A stretch of DNA of 30,623 nucleotides from JBGQBN01 sp041494805 (GTDB lineage: Bacteria > Acidobacteriota > Terriglobia > Terriglobales > Acidobacteriaceae): the NCBI GenBank assembly GCA_041494805.1, contig JBGQBN010000054.1, positions 1 to 30,623 of the forward strand, read 5' to 3'. Positions within the stretch are counted from its first letter, which is position 1. The number at the start of each line of letters is the position of its first letter. Position numbers and translations under genes: made by a program. Below the pieces are notes generated by a model. That model did no database searches. It saw only the letters and a list, made by a program, of their open reading frames with translations, and had not been told where the DNA came from. Positions 24,579 to 30,623 of this stretch are shown in pieces.

Positions 24579-24600
24579 GAGACGTTGCAAGCAACGTCTC
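24579..24600. repeat. 22-base palindrome GAGACGTTGC-AA-GCAACGTCTC
   Basis: Two perfect 10-base arms with a 2-base centre, between the gdhA stop and its terminator. Palindromes of this sequence type occur as dispersed repeats in other bacterial genomes, as I recall for cyanobacteria, so it may be a mobile or REP-like element. Confidence 0.6.
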
Positions 24601-24610
24601 TACAAAGCTC

Positions 24611-26011
24611 TCAGACGAGTCCCTGATCCAGCATCGCATTGGCAACCTTGAGGAAGCCGGCGATGTTGGCCCCGTTCACGAGATTGCCCGGAGTCCCGTA
24701 GGTCTCCGCCGTCTCGAAACAGTTTTTGTGGATAGCGATCATGATTTTGTGCAGCCGATCGTCCACCTCTTCACGGCTCCAGCTTAGCCGAGCACTGTTC
24801 TGGGCCATCTCGAGGCCGGAGGTGGCCACGCCGCCTGCGTTCGCGGCCTTAGCCGGTCCGTACAGGACCCCGGCTTCCAGGAACATCCTGGTGGCCTCGA
24901 GCGTGCTGGGCATGTTTGCGCCCTCGGCAACCACCTTGACACCGTTCTTGATGAGGTTGGCCGCATCCTTCGCGGTGATCTCATTTTGGGTGGCACTGGG
25001 GAAGGCACAATCAGCCTTAATGTTCCAAAGCGGGTTGTGCTCGAGCTTGATGTCCGTGGGCATGAAGATCGCCTTCTTGAAGGTGTCCGTATATTGACGG
25101 ATGCGTCCACGCCGCACATTCTTGAGCTCCATGACCCAAGCCAGCTTGTCACGATCGATGCCGTCCGGATCGTAGATTACGCCGTCCGAGTCGGACAGCG
25201 TGATCGGCTTCGCTCCCAGGTCGAGCAGCTTCTCCACCGTGTACTGGGAAACGTTTCCGCTGCCCGAAACCAGGCAGAGCTTGCCTTCGAGCGACTCTTT
25301 CCGCGTTTTCAGCATCTCGGCGGCGAAGTACACGCACCCGTATCCGGTGGCTTCCGGACGGATGAGCGAACCGCCCCAGTTCAGGCCCTTGCCGGTCAGC
25401 ACACCAGTAAACTCGTTGCGCAGGCGCTTGTATTGGCCAAACAGGAAACCGATCTCTCGACCGCCAACCCCAATGTCGCCTGCCGGGACATCGGTGTTCG
25501 GTCCGATGTGCCGCGCCAGTTCGGTCATGAAGCTCTGGCAGAAGCGCATGACTTCGTTGTCGCTCTTGCCCTTCGGATCGAAGTCGGAACCGCCCTTTCC
25601 GCCACCCATCGGCAGTGTGGTCAGCGAATTCTTGAACACCTGCTCAAATGCCAGAAACTTCAAGATCCCGAGGTTGACCGAAGGATGGAAGCGCAGCCCG
25701 CCCTTGTAAGGTCCGATGGCGCTGTTCATCTCGATGCGAAACCCGCGATTCACTTGAATGTTCCCCTGATCGTCGAACCAGGGCACGCGAAACATGAGTA
25801 CGCGCTCGGGCTCCACAATGCGCTCCAGAATCCGGGCCGCCTTGTATTCTGGATGTTTCGCCAGAACAAGGCGTAGAGAATCGAATACTTCCTGGACTGC
25901 CTGGTGGAATTCAGGTTCAGCGAGGTTTTTCGCTTTTACCTGGTTCATTACTTCTTCAATGTAACCGCCCGGAGTCTTAGTTCCGGACGGGCTCAGAATG
26001 CCAGCGCTCAT
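24611..26011 (-). CDS. gdhA: NADP-type glutamate dehydrogenase
   Basis: A 466-residue cytosolic enzyme that interconverts glutamate with 2-oxoglutarate and ammonia. It is the hexameric, GdhA-like form: GGLRFHPSVNLGILKFLAFEQ with substrate-binding lysines, PMGGGKGGSDFDPKGKS with the catalytic lysine, PAGDIGVGGREIGFLFGQYK, and the dinucleotide-binding VSGSGNVSQYTVEKL. The length is slightly above the usual ~450, with a Gly/Pro-rich N-terminal extension of about 15 residues. AGGAG is upstream. A small gene at 26105-26350 precedes it by 93 bases and a strong terminator follows. In this block it would recycle 2-oxoglutarate for the aminotransferase. The NADP preference is inferred from the family and not from a residue I can prove. 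Confidence 0.95.
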   Translation of the reverse strand: MSAGILSPSGTKTPGGYIEEVMNQVKAKNLAEPEFHQAVQEVFDSLRLVLAKHPEYKAARILERIVEPERVLMFRVPWFDDQGNIQVNRGFRIEMNSAIGPYKGGLRFHPSVNLGILKFLAFEQVFKNSLTTLPMGGGKGGSDFDPKGKSDNEVMRFCQSFMTELARHIGPNTDVPAGDIGVGGREIGFLFGQYKRLRNEFTGVLTGKGLNWGGSLIRPEATGYGCVYFAAEMLKTRKESLEGKLCLVSGSGNVSQYTVEKLLDLGAKPITLSDSDGVIYDPDGIDRDKLAWVMELKNVRRGRIRQYTDTFKKAIFMPTDIKLEHNPLWNIKADCAFPSATQNEITAKDAANLIKNGVKVVAEGANMPSTLEATRMFLEAGVLYGPAKAANAGGVATSGLEMAQNSARLSWSREEVDDRLHKIMIAIHKNCFETAETYGTPGNLVNGANIAGFLKVANAMLDQGLV

Positions 26012-26104
26012 AACAATTCTCCTCTCCTTTGCAGCTCGCGAGAGTTGCCCAGGGCCATGATTGCGGTCACCTGCCAGACCATTGCGGTTCGGTCATAATT
26101 ATTA

Positions 26105-26350
26105 TTATTCTTTCGGGCTCCGACGCAACTCCCCGCCAGTTCGGTGCGGTTGTGTGCGTGGGACTGTCGAAACAACCCCGGTGTTGATCGGCTCTTCTTC
26201 GCACAGTTCATCAGGATCATGAAACTTAGAGTGGAAATTCGGGTCGGGGTGCTTGGTGAGCGCCGGATCATTCGACAGTCGCTCAAGCTCCGTTGTGCAC
26301 TTGCCTCCCCATCCCGTACCGAGTGTGTGGTCCGTCTTCTCGTTGCCCAT
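26105..26350 (-). CDS. Small hydrophilic protein of unknown function
   Basis: An 81-residue polar protein (MGNEKTDHTLGTGWGGKCTTE...). It has no signal or membrane segment, is rich in Asp, Glu, His and Pro, and has two cysteines. The ATG at 26350 has GAGGT 5 bases away; a longer start at 26377 is possible but less likely. It is not one of the families I can name. A CRP/FNR-like palindrome is 89 bases upstream on the same strand and gdhA follows 93 bases downstream, so it could be the first gene of a gdhA transcript. It may be a regulator or simply a small regulon member. Coding status is moderate, resting on a good ribosome binding site and position. Confidence 0.5.
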   Translation of the reverse strand: MGNEKTDHTLGTGWGGKCTTELERLSNDPALTKHPDPNFHSKFHDPDELCEEEPINTGVVSTVPRTQPHRTGGELRRSPKE

Positions 26351-26438
26351 ACTAACCTCGCTGTTCCAAACGTTCAATGTGTTTGTAGATTAAGACCCTA
26401 CGACAATCCGATTACAGTCGCACACCTCGAGAAACTAC

Positions 26439-26454
26439 AGTGACGAGCGTCACA
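26439..26454. promoter_or_regulatory. CRP/FNR-type palindrome (AGTGA-N6-TCACA)
   Basis: AGTGACGAGCGTCACA matches nine of ten half-site bases. It lies in the divergent region between the small gene/gdhA (89 bases) and the aminotransferase (76 bases), so it could serve either or both. Confidence 0.6.
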
Positions 26455-26529
26455 GCCGGTTGTAGCTCCGGTCACCGCCATTCGACTCCCGGCTGACTAG
26501 TCTGAACTTGGTAATGAAAGGAGGCCGCC

Positions 26530-27780
26530 GTGGCCACCTCATGGTCGTGTCGCTACGCCCAGCGAACTGCACACGTTGGGAGTTCAGTCATTCGTGAGCT
26601 GCTGAAAATGACGGAGCACCCGGAGATCATTTCTTTTGCCGGCGGCCTGCCCGCAGCGGAACTGTTTCCGATCGAACGCTTCCAGGAAGCCTGCAGGAAA
26701 GTACTCTCGGAGCATGGTCCGGCGTCGTTGCAGTACGGCTCAACGGAGGGTTATCTGCCCCTGCGCCAGTTCATCGCAGACCAGATGCGCCGCTACGGTA
26801 TCCTGGCAGGCCCGGAAAATGTATTGCTCACCTGCGGTTCGCAGCAGGCCCTTGACTTGATCGGCAAACTCCTGATCGACCCCGGTGATCGAATTCTGGT
26901 GGAGGCGCCTACCTACCTCGGGGCGCTGCAAGCGTTCAACGTCTACGGCGCCGAATATGTATCGGTCCCGATCGACGACCAGGGATTGCGCACTGACCTC
27001 CTTGCCGACGCTCTCCGTTCCCAACCCAAGTTCATGTACATTCTGCCCAACTTCCAAAATCCAGGGGGCGTCACGCTTTCCGAGGAACGCCGGCACCAAC
27101 TCGTCCGCCTGGCCGACCAGCGTGGCATCCCAATCGTCGAAGACGATCCCTATGGCCAACTTCGCTACGAGGGGCAGCACCTGCGGCCTTTGGTCGTGAT
27201 CGACCGCGAGAACCAGCGTCGCGACTATGAATATCATCTGGGCAATGTGATTTACTTGGGGACTTTTTCCAAGACGCTCGCCCCGGGCTTGCGCCTGGGC
27301 TGGATCGTTGCGCCGCCTGAGGTCATAACCAGACTGGTGCGACTCAAGCAAGGCGCCGACCTGCACACCAGCACGTTTACCCAGTTCATCGCCTACCAGG
27401 TGGTGCGTGAGGGATTCCTCGACCAGCACGTCAAGAAGATTCGCCAGGCATACCGCGAGCGACGGGACGTGATGCTGTCCGCACTGCAGGAGTACTTCCC
27501 GCCCGAAGCCACGTGGACTCATCCGGCGGGCGGGCTGTTCCTGTGGGTTACTCTTCCTCGCGGCATCGATTGTCAACACCTGCTGCAAGCGGCGTTGAAG
27601 GAGAAGGTGGCGTTTGTTCCTGGTGACTCCTTTTTTGCCACGCCGGAAAAGGACAGCTGTCACATGCGACTGAACTTCTCGAATTCTGCGCCGGAGAAGA
27701 TTCGGGAAGGGATTCGACGCCTCTCGATGGTGGTCAAAGCGGAGTTATACGAACGCGCGATGTTGCCGGTAACGGTCTAA
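26530..27780 (+). CDS. PLP-dependent aminotransferase, class I/II (LysN/2-aminoadipate-like)
   Basis: A 416-residue fold-type I aminotransferase that would move the amino group of amino acids to 2-oxoglutarate. Visible signatures are ISFAGGLPAAELFP (34-47), SLQYGSTEGYLPLR (66-79), LPNFQNPGG (172-180, with the PLP-contacting Asn), EDDPYGQLRY (204-213) and the Schiff-base lysine K248 in GTFSKTLAPGLRLGW. This pattern is that of LysN-like enzymes, which often accept leucine, aminoadipate or aromatic substrates. The start is GTG at 26530 with AGGAGG 5 bases upstream. It is divergent from gdhA across a CRP/FNR-like site. With gdhA it would form a transamination/deamination pair feeding the 2-oxoacid oxidoreductase. 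Substrate range is inferred. Confidence 0.92.
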   Translation: MATSWSCRYAQRTAHVGSSVIRELLKMTEHPEIISFAGGLPAAELFPIERFQEACRKVLSEHGPASLQYGSTEGYLPLRQFIADQMRRYGILAGPENVLLTCGSQQALDLIGKLLIDPGDRILVEAPTYLGALQAFNVYGAEYVSVPIDDQGLRTDLLADALRSQPKFMYILPNFQNPGGVTLSEERRHQLVRLADQRGIPIVEDDPYGQLRYEGQHLRPLVVIDRENQRRDYEYHLGNVIYLGTFSKTLAPGLRLGWIVAPPEVITRLVRLKQGADLHTSTFTQFIAYQVVREGFLDQHVKKIRQAYRERRDVMLSALQEYFPPEATWTHPAGGLFLWVTLPRGIDCQHLLQAALKEKVAFVPGDSFFATPEKDSCHMRLNFSNSAPEKIREGIRRLSMVVKAELYERAMLPVTV

Positions 27781-27920
27781 TGGCTCCAGGTTGTCGCCGC
27801 TGAGAACCCTTGGACTGTGCGCTGCTATGTTATTGCGAGTTCTGCTACTCGGTATTTAGGATGAACGACCGCCGGTAGCGAAGTGTACGAGTCGTGAGAG
27901 CGTGAGATAAGGAGAAGATT

Positions 27921-28346
27921 ATGTTCATTCGTGGTCTTATATTCGCTGCTTTTTTGGCCTCGGCCGCCATGATCATGATGGCCCAACAAAAGGAGATCAA
28001 GCACGTCCCGATGAAAGCAACATCACCCGCATCCGGCCAGGAGATGTACACGTCCTACTGTGCGGTTTGCCATGGCACGGATGGAAAAGGAGGAGGGCCA
28101 GCAGCGGAAGCACTGAAGGTGCCGCCCTCGGATCTGACCACTCTTAGCCGACGCAATGGTGGCAAGTTCCCCAGCGATCACGTGGCCAGTACGATCAGCG
28201 GCGATGCCAATGTCCCGGCGCACGGTTCCAAGGAGATGCCGGTGTGGGGTCCGCTGTTCCGGCGGTTGGGCCAAGGGCATGGCTCTGAGGTACAGATGCG
28301 GGTTGCTAACCTCACCAAGTATCTCGAGACGCTGCAGCAGAAGTAA
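27921..28346 (+). CDS. Monohaem cytochrome c (copy 2)
   Basis: A 141-residue exported cytochrome c. It has a signal peptide (MFIRGLIFAAFLASAAMIMMAQQ), haem motif CAVCH (about 47-51) with GTDGKGGGPAAEAL after it, and a probable Met ligand in KEMPVWGPLF. It ends LTKYLETLQQK. It aligns along its whole mature length with the cytochrome at 18528-18959, so the two are paralogues kept in the same neighbourhood. ATAAGGAG precedes the ATG. It follows the aminotransferase by 140 bases on the same strand and converges with the RsbRD_N copy 2 gene. No terminal oxidase or other obvious partner is in the window; no palindrome of the CRP/FNR type was seen in its upstream region. Confidence 0.9.
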   Translation: MFIRGLIFAAFLASAAMIMMAQQKEIKHVPMKATSPASGQEMYTSYCAVCHGTDGKGGGPAAEALKVPPSDLTTLSRRNGGKFPSDHVASTISGDANVPAHGSKEMPVWGPLFRRLGQGHGSEVQMRVANLTKYLETLQQK

Positions 28347-28372
28347 CGCGCGCTCCTCGATCGGGCAGTTCG

Positions 28373-28415
28373 GCGCCCGCCAGACAGGAGACGACTACCT
28401 TTTATCTGGCGGCGC
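28373..28415. repeat. Inverted repeat between convergent genes
   Basis: GCGCCCGCCAGA (28373-28384) faces TCTGGCGGCGC (28405-28415), 11 pairs with one bulged C and a 20-base loop. It spans the end of the RsbRD_N copy 2 gene and the gap to the cytochrome gene. A two-way terminator is possible but no strong T-run is present. Confidence 0.4.
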
Positions 28416-28869
28416 TGGATTCTAACAGGGCCTGAGCGGCACACATGCGCTCGTATCCGACGGCTGCGTAGTACTGGGCGCGGTCAAAAAACTGCTCCAG
28501 GAGTCGCAAAACCTCGAGTTCGCCAAGAGCTTCGACCGGGCGGTCCAGCACGGCCTCCTTATCGAGAAATTCCCAGAGATTCTCCCTGGTGAGAACAATG
28601 GCCCAGATTAGCTCGCTCAGAGGCACTCGCTGGATGGCCCGGCGGGCGCCGATCTCGCTGTAACGGACCTCGATGTCACGCTCACTCTTGCTCACCAGCC
28701 AGTCACCCAAGTGGCTGTAGATTTCGTAAACCCGCTCCCCCAGCTCCTCGCCTGGCACATTGCGGTAGTTGATGAGCACGGGGCAATTTCGGACCTTCTC
28801 CAAGAGCCCTGCCGCCAGTGGGTCAGAATGAGTCTCAATCATCCGTACCAGCTTGTATGTGTGCATCAT
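28402..28869 (-). CDS. RsbRD N-terminal domain-like protein (copy 2)
   Basis: A 155-residue soluble helical protein with 100 identities in 155 positions to the protein at 15755-16228 by hand count. Shared blocks include IETHSD, YSHLGDWL, SEIGARRA and EQFFDRAQYY. The same double ATG follows the same GGAGGCGG ribosome binding site, and the upstream region carries the same CRP/FNR-like site at nearly the same distance (81 bases against 77). Unlike copy 1 it is not followed by an operon; it converges with a cytochrome c gene. It has no output domain, so it cannot by itself act as a full stressosome protein. Function unknown; a duplicated sensor or partner protein. Confidence 0.8.
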   Translation of the reverse strand: MMHTYKLVRMIETHSDPLAAGLLEKVRNCPVLINYRNVPGEELGERVYEIYSHLGDWLVSKSERDIEVRYSEIGARRAIQRVPLSELIWAIVLTRENLWEFLDKEAVLDRPVEALGELEVLRLLEQFFDRAQYYAAVGYERMCAAQALLESSAAR

Positions 28870-28950
28870 GACCGCCTCCTTGGCTGAAGGTTTCCCATGG
28901 AAGCTTGAGGCTCAGCCACTTGGACAGCTATGACCGGCAGCACCGTCCAA

Positions 28951-28966
28951 TGTGATCGGGGTCACT
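28951..28966. promoter_or_regulatory. CRP/FNR-type palindrome (TGTGA-N6-TCACT)
   Basis: TGTGATCGGGGTCACT matches nine of ten half-site bases. It is 81 bases from the RsbRD_N copy 2 start and 81 bases from the divergent zinc-ribbon gene. The flank ATGACCGG-N2-GCAC is shared with the 16306 site, pointing to a duplicated promoter. Confidence 0.7.
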
Positions 28967-29047
28967 GCCGTAAGCGGATGAGAGACTTGTAATTGAAAGT
29001 GAACCCACGGCCCGCAGCTAGGCTGAAGAACAACCACGAGGTGAGTC

Positions 29048-29359
29048 ATGAACGCCACCCTATTCTTCGCCACGTTCGATCCTCTCCGCGAGACGCCAGA
29101 CGTGTGCACGCTCTGCGGTTCACGACCGCCGGTTTTCAACTATGAATTCCACACTGAGGATGAGAACGGAGAACTGCAATCCACCACGGGGTTTTGCTGT
29201 GCAGGTTGCGCTACGAAACGTCTTCGTCAGCTGGAAGCCACAGAATCCCGGGAATGGGCGGTGGAGGAGGCTGCGCTCGCAGCCGATGATTCTGACGTAA
29301 CTGAGTTTCAGAAGCGCCGGCTGGCCACTTTTGAACAGTGCTGCATCGCTGGCAAATGA
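29048..29359 (+). CDS. Small zinc-ribbon-like protein of unknown function
   Basis: A 103-residue soluble protein with two Cys pairs: CTLCGSRP (20-27) and CCAGC (about 50-54), spaced like a treble-clef or zinc-ribbon site. They are followed by a charged helical tail (KRLRQLEATESREWAVEEAAL). I do not recognise a named family. GAGGTGAG precedes the ATG. It is divergent from RsbRD_N copy 2 across a CRP/FNR-like site. The malic enzyme gene starts only 18 bases after its stop, so the two are almost certainly co-transcribed. A role in regulating or protecting that enzyme, or as a redox-sensing zinc protein, is only a guess. Confidence 0.7.
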   Translation: MNATLFFATFDPLRETPDVCTLCGSRPPVFNYEFHTEDENGELQSTTGFCCAGCATKRLRQLEATESREWAVEEAALAADDSDVTEFQKRRLATFEQCCIAGK

Positions 29360-29377
29360 GGGACTAGGGAGGCATGT

Positions 29378-30623
29378 ATGCCGGTCACCAAGCAGCAAGC
29401 GCTCGACTACCACTTCGGCGCGCGTCCGGGAAAAATTGAAGTTAAGCCCACCAAACCCTGCCGCACGCAACGCGACCTGAGCCTGGCTTACACCCCTGGA
29501 GTTGCGGATCCGTGCCTGGAAATCCAAAGGAACCCGCACGACGCCTTCAAGTACACGGCGCGCGGCAACCTGGTCGCTGTAGTAAGTAATGGGACCGCAG
29601 TTCTGGGCCTGGGCGACATCGGCGCCCTCGCGGGCAAGCCCGTCATGGAAGGCAAGGGTGTCCTTTTCAAACGCTTTGCCGATGTTGACGTTTTCGACCT
29701 CGAACTCAACACGCATAATCCCGACGAGGTGATCAAGGTCTGCCAGTTGCTGGAACCTACCTTCGGCGGCATCAACCTCGAGGACATCAAAGCACCGGAG
29801 TGTTTCTATATTGAAGAAACCCTCAGGAAGACGATGCAGATTCCCGTCTTCCACGACGATCAGCACGGCACTGCCATCATTTCCGGGGCAGCGCTGCTGA
29901 ATGGGCTGGAAGTCGTTGGCAAAGACATCGACAAAGTGCGCGTGGTCTTCAATGGCGCCGGAGCCTCGGGTATTGCGTGCGCTGAGCACTATGTCCGCCT
30001 GGGCGTAAAGCGCGAGAACATCACCATGTGCGACACCAAGGGAGTGATCTACAAGGGCCGCGCCGCGGGCATGAACCCCTACAAAGAGCGTTTCGCGCGT
30101 GACACCAAGCTGCGCACCTTGGCAGAGGCAATGGAGAACGCCGACGTATTTGTAGGCGTCTCGGGCAAGGATGTAGTGACACAAAACATGGTGCGGTCGA
30201 TGGCTTCCCACCCCATTGTCTTCGCCATGGCTAACCCCGATCCCGAAATCACCTACGAAGAGGCCAAGGCTAGCCGCAATGACGTCATCATCGCCACCGG
30301 CCGTTCCGACTACCCCAACCAGGTGAACAACGTGCTGGGATTCCCCTTCATCTTCCGCGGCGCCTTGGACGTGCGTGCCCGGGCCATCAACGAAGAGATG
30401 AAGCTGGCCGCCACGCATGCTTTAGCTGCCCTGGCCAAGGAGGACGTGCCTGATTCGGTCTGTCGCGCTTACGGAGTGGAGCGGTTGCGGTTCGGCCCGG
30501 ACTACCTGATCCCCAAGCCCTTCGATCCGCGCGTCCTGGTGTGGGAAGCCTCCGCCGTGGCTCAAGCCGCGATGGAAAGCGGCGTAGCCCAGGAACCGGT
30601 AGACATTGAAGCTTACCGTGAGC
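29378..30623 (+). CDS. maeB: Malic enzyme (NADP-type, MaeB-like), 5' part, cut by the window end
   Basis: The frame is open from the ATG at 29378 (AGGGAGG upstream; an out-of-frame ATG 4 bases earlier is ignored) to the last base, giving 415 codons. Malic enzyme converts malate to pyruvate and CO2 with reduction of NAD(P)+. Signatures are LAYTPGVADPCLEI, GTAVLGLGDIGALAGKPVMEGK, NLEDIKAPECF, PVFHDDQHGTAIISGAALLN, VFNGAGASGIACAEHY (nucleotide binding) and FAMANPDPEI. The pattern is that of the bacterial MaeB type, which often carries a C-terminal phosphotransacetylase-like domain; whether it is present here lies beyond the edge. It follows the zinc-ribbon gene by 18 bases. Pyruvate and NADPH supply would fit with the neighbouring amino-acid and ferredoxin metabolism. 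Confidence 0.93.
   Translation, partial: MPVTKQQALDYHFGARPGKIEVKPTKPCRTQRDLSLAYTPGVADPCLEIQRNPHDAFKYTARGNLVAVVSNGTAVLGLGDIGALAGKPVMEGKGVLFKRFADVDVFDLELNTHNPDEVIKVCQLLEPTFGGINLEDIKAPECFYIEETLRKTMQIPVFHDDQHGTAIISGAALLNGLEVVGKDIDKVRVVFNGAGASGIACAEHYVRLGVKRENITMCDTKGVIYKGRAAGMNPYKERFARDTKLRTLAEAMENADVFVGVSGKDVVTQNMVRSMASHPIVFAMANPDPEITYEEAKASRNDVIIATGRSDYPNQVNNVLGFPFIFRGALDVRARAINEEMKLAATHALAALAKEDVPDSVCRAYGVERLRFGPDYLIPKPFDPRVLVWEASAVAQAAMESGVAQEPVDIEAYRE

Noticed and set aside
29120..30418. Minus-strand open frame of 432 codons
   Set aside because: Antisense to malic enzyme, whose motifs are clear on the plus strand.

Overview
The window looks like a chromosomal segment of a moderately GC-rich, Gram-negative-type soil bacterium. 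An Acidobacteriota (Terriglobia-like) origin is my best guess. It rests on remembered family distributions (a long BNR/VPS10-repeat secreted protein, RsbRD_N-type small proteins, a receiver/ATP-grasp protein, a REP-associated transposase) and not on a marker gene. Signal peptides and an outer-membrane barrel protein show two membranes. Almost every gene has a clear AGGAG-type ribosome binding site. No RNA gene, CRISPR array or prophage was seen.

Left part (1-11.4 kb): the end of a REP-associated tyrosine transposase with a REP-like hairpin over its stop codon; a Gfo/Idh/MocA oxidoreductase; a secreted protein of unknown function; and a 640-base gene-poor gap. Next is a minus-strand metal-uptake cluster: a small Cys-containing membrane protein, an outer-membrane barrel protein, a ZnuA-like binding protein and a ZnuB-like permease, with no ABC ATPase. 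A 1087-residue BNR-repeat protein and a class III-like PPK2 polyphosphate kinase follow.

Right part (11.5-30.6 kb): a functionally coherent block. One minus-strand operon (16228 to 11573) encodes an RsbRD_N-like protein, an acyl-CoA/acetate CoA-transferase, a 2x[4Fe-4S] ferredoxin subunit, a VorB-type alpha subunit and a fused beta-gamma subunit of a 2-oxoacid:ferredoxin oxidoreductase. A second minus-strand operon (21352 to 18528) encodes an NfnA/NfnB-type ferredoxin:NADP(H) transhydrogenase and a cytochrome c; its nfnA-like gene carries an apparent one-base frameshift. Around these lie a tandem universal stress protein, a bacterioferritin-like protein, a 993-residue REC-REC-ATP-grasp protein, NADP-type glutamate dehydrogenase, a LysN-like PLP aminotransferase, a second cytochrome c, a second RsbRD_N-like protein and the start of malic enzyme. 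Together these could transaminate amino acids, oxidise the 2-oxoacids with ferredoxin, conserve the acyl-CoA by CoA transfer and pass electrons to NADP(H). That is a peptide/amino-acid fermentation scheme.

The most striking sequence signal is a set of six near-identical palindromes of the form TGTGA-N6-TCACA (CRP/FNR type). All lie in intergenic regions between 16.3 and 29.0 kb, and they sit upstream of most operons of the right-hand block. This suggests one regulon, probably for low oxygen or starvation, whose regulator is outside the window.
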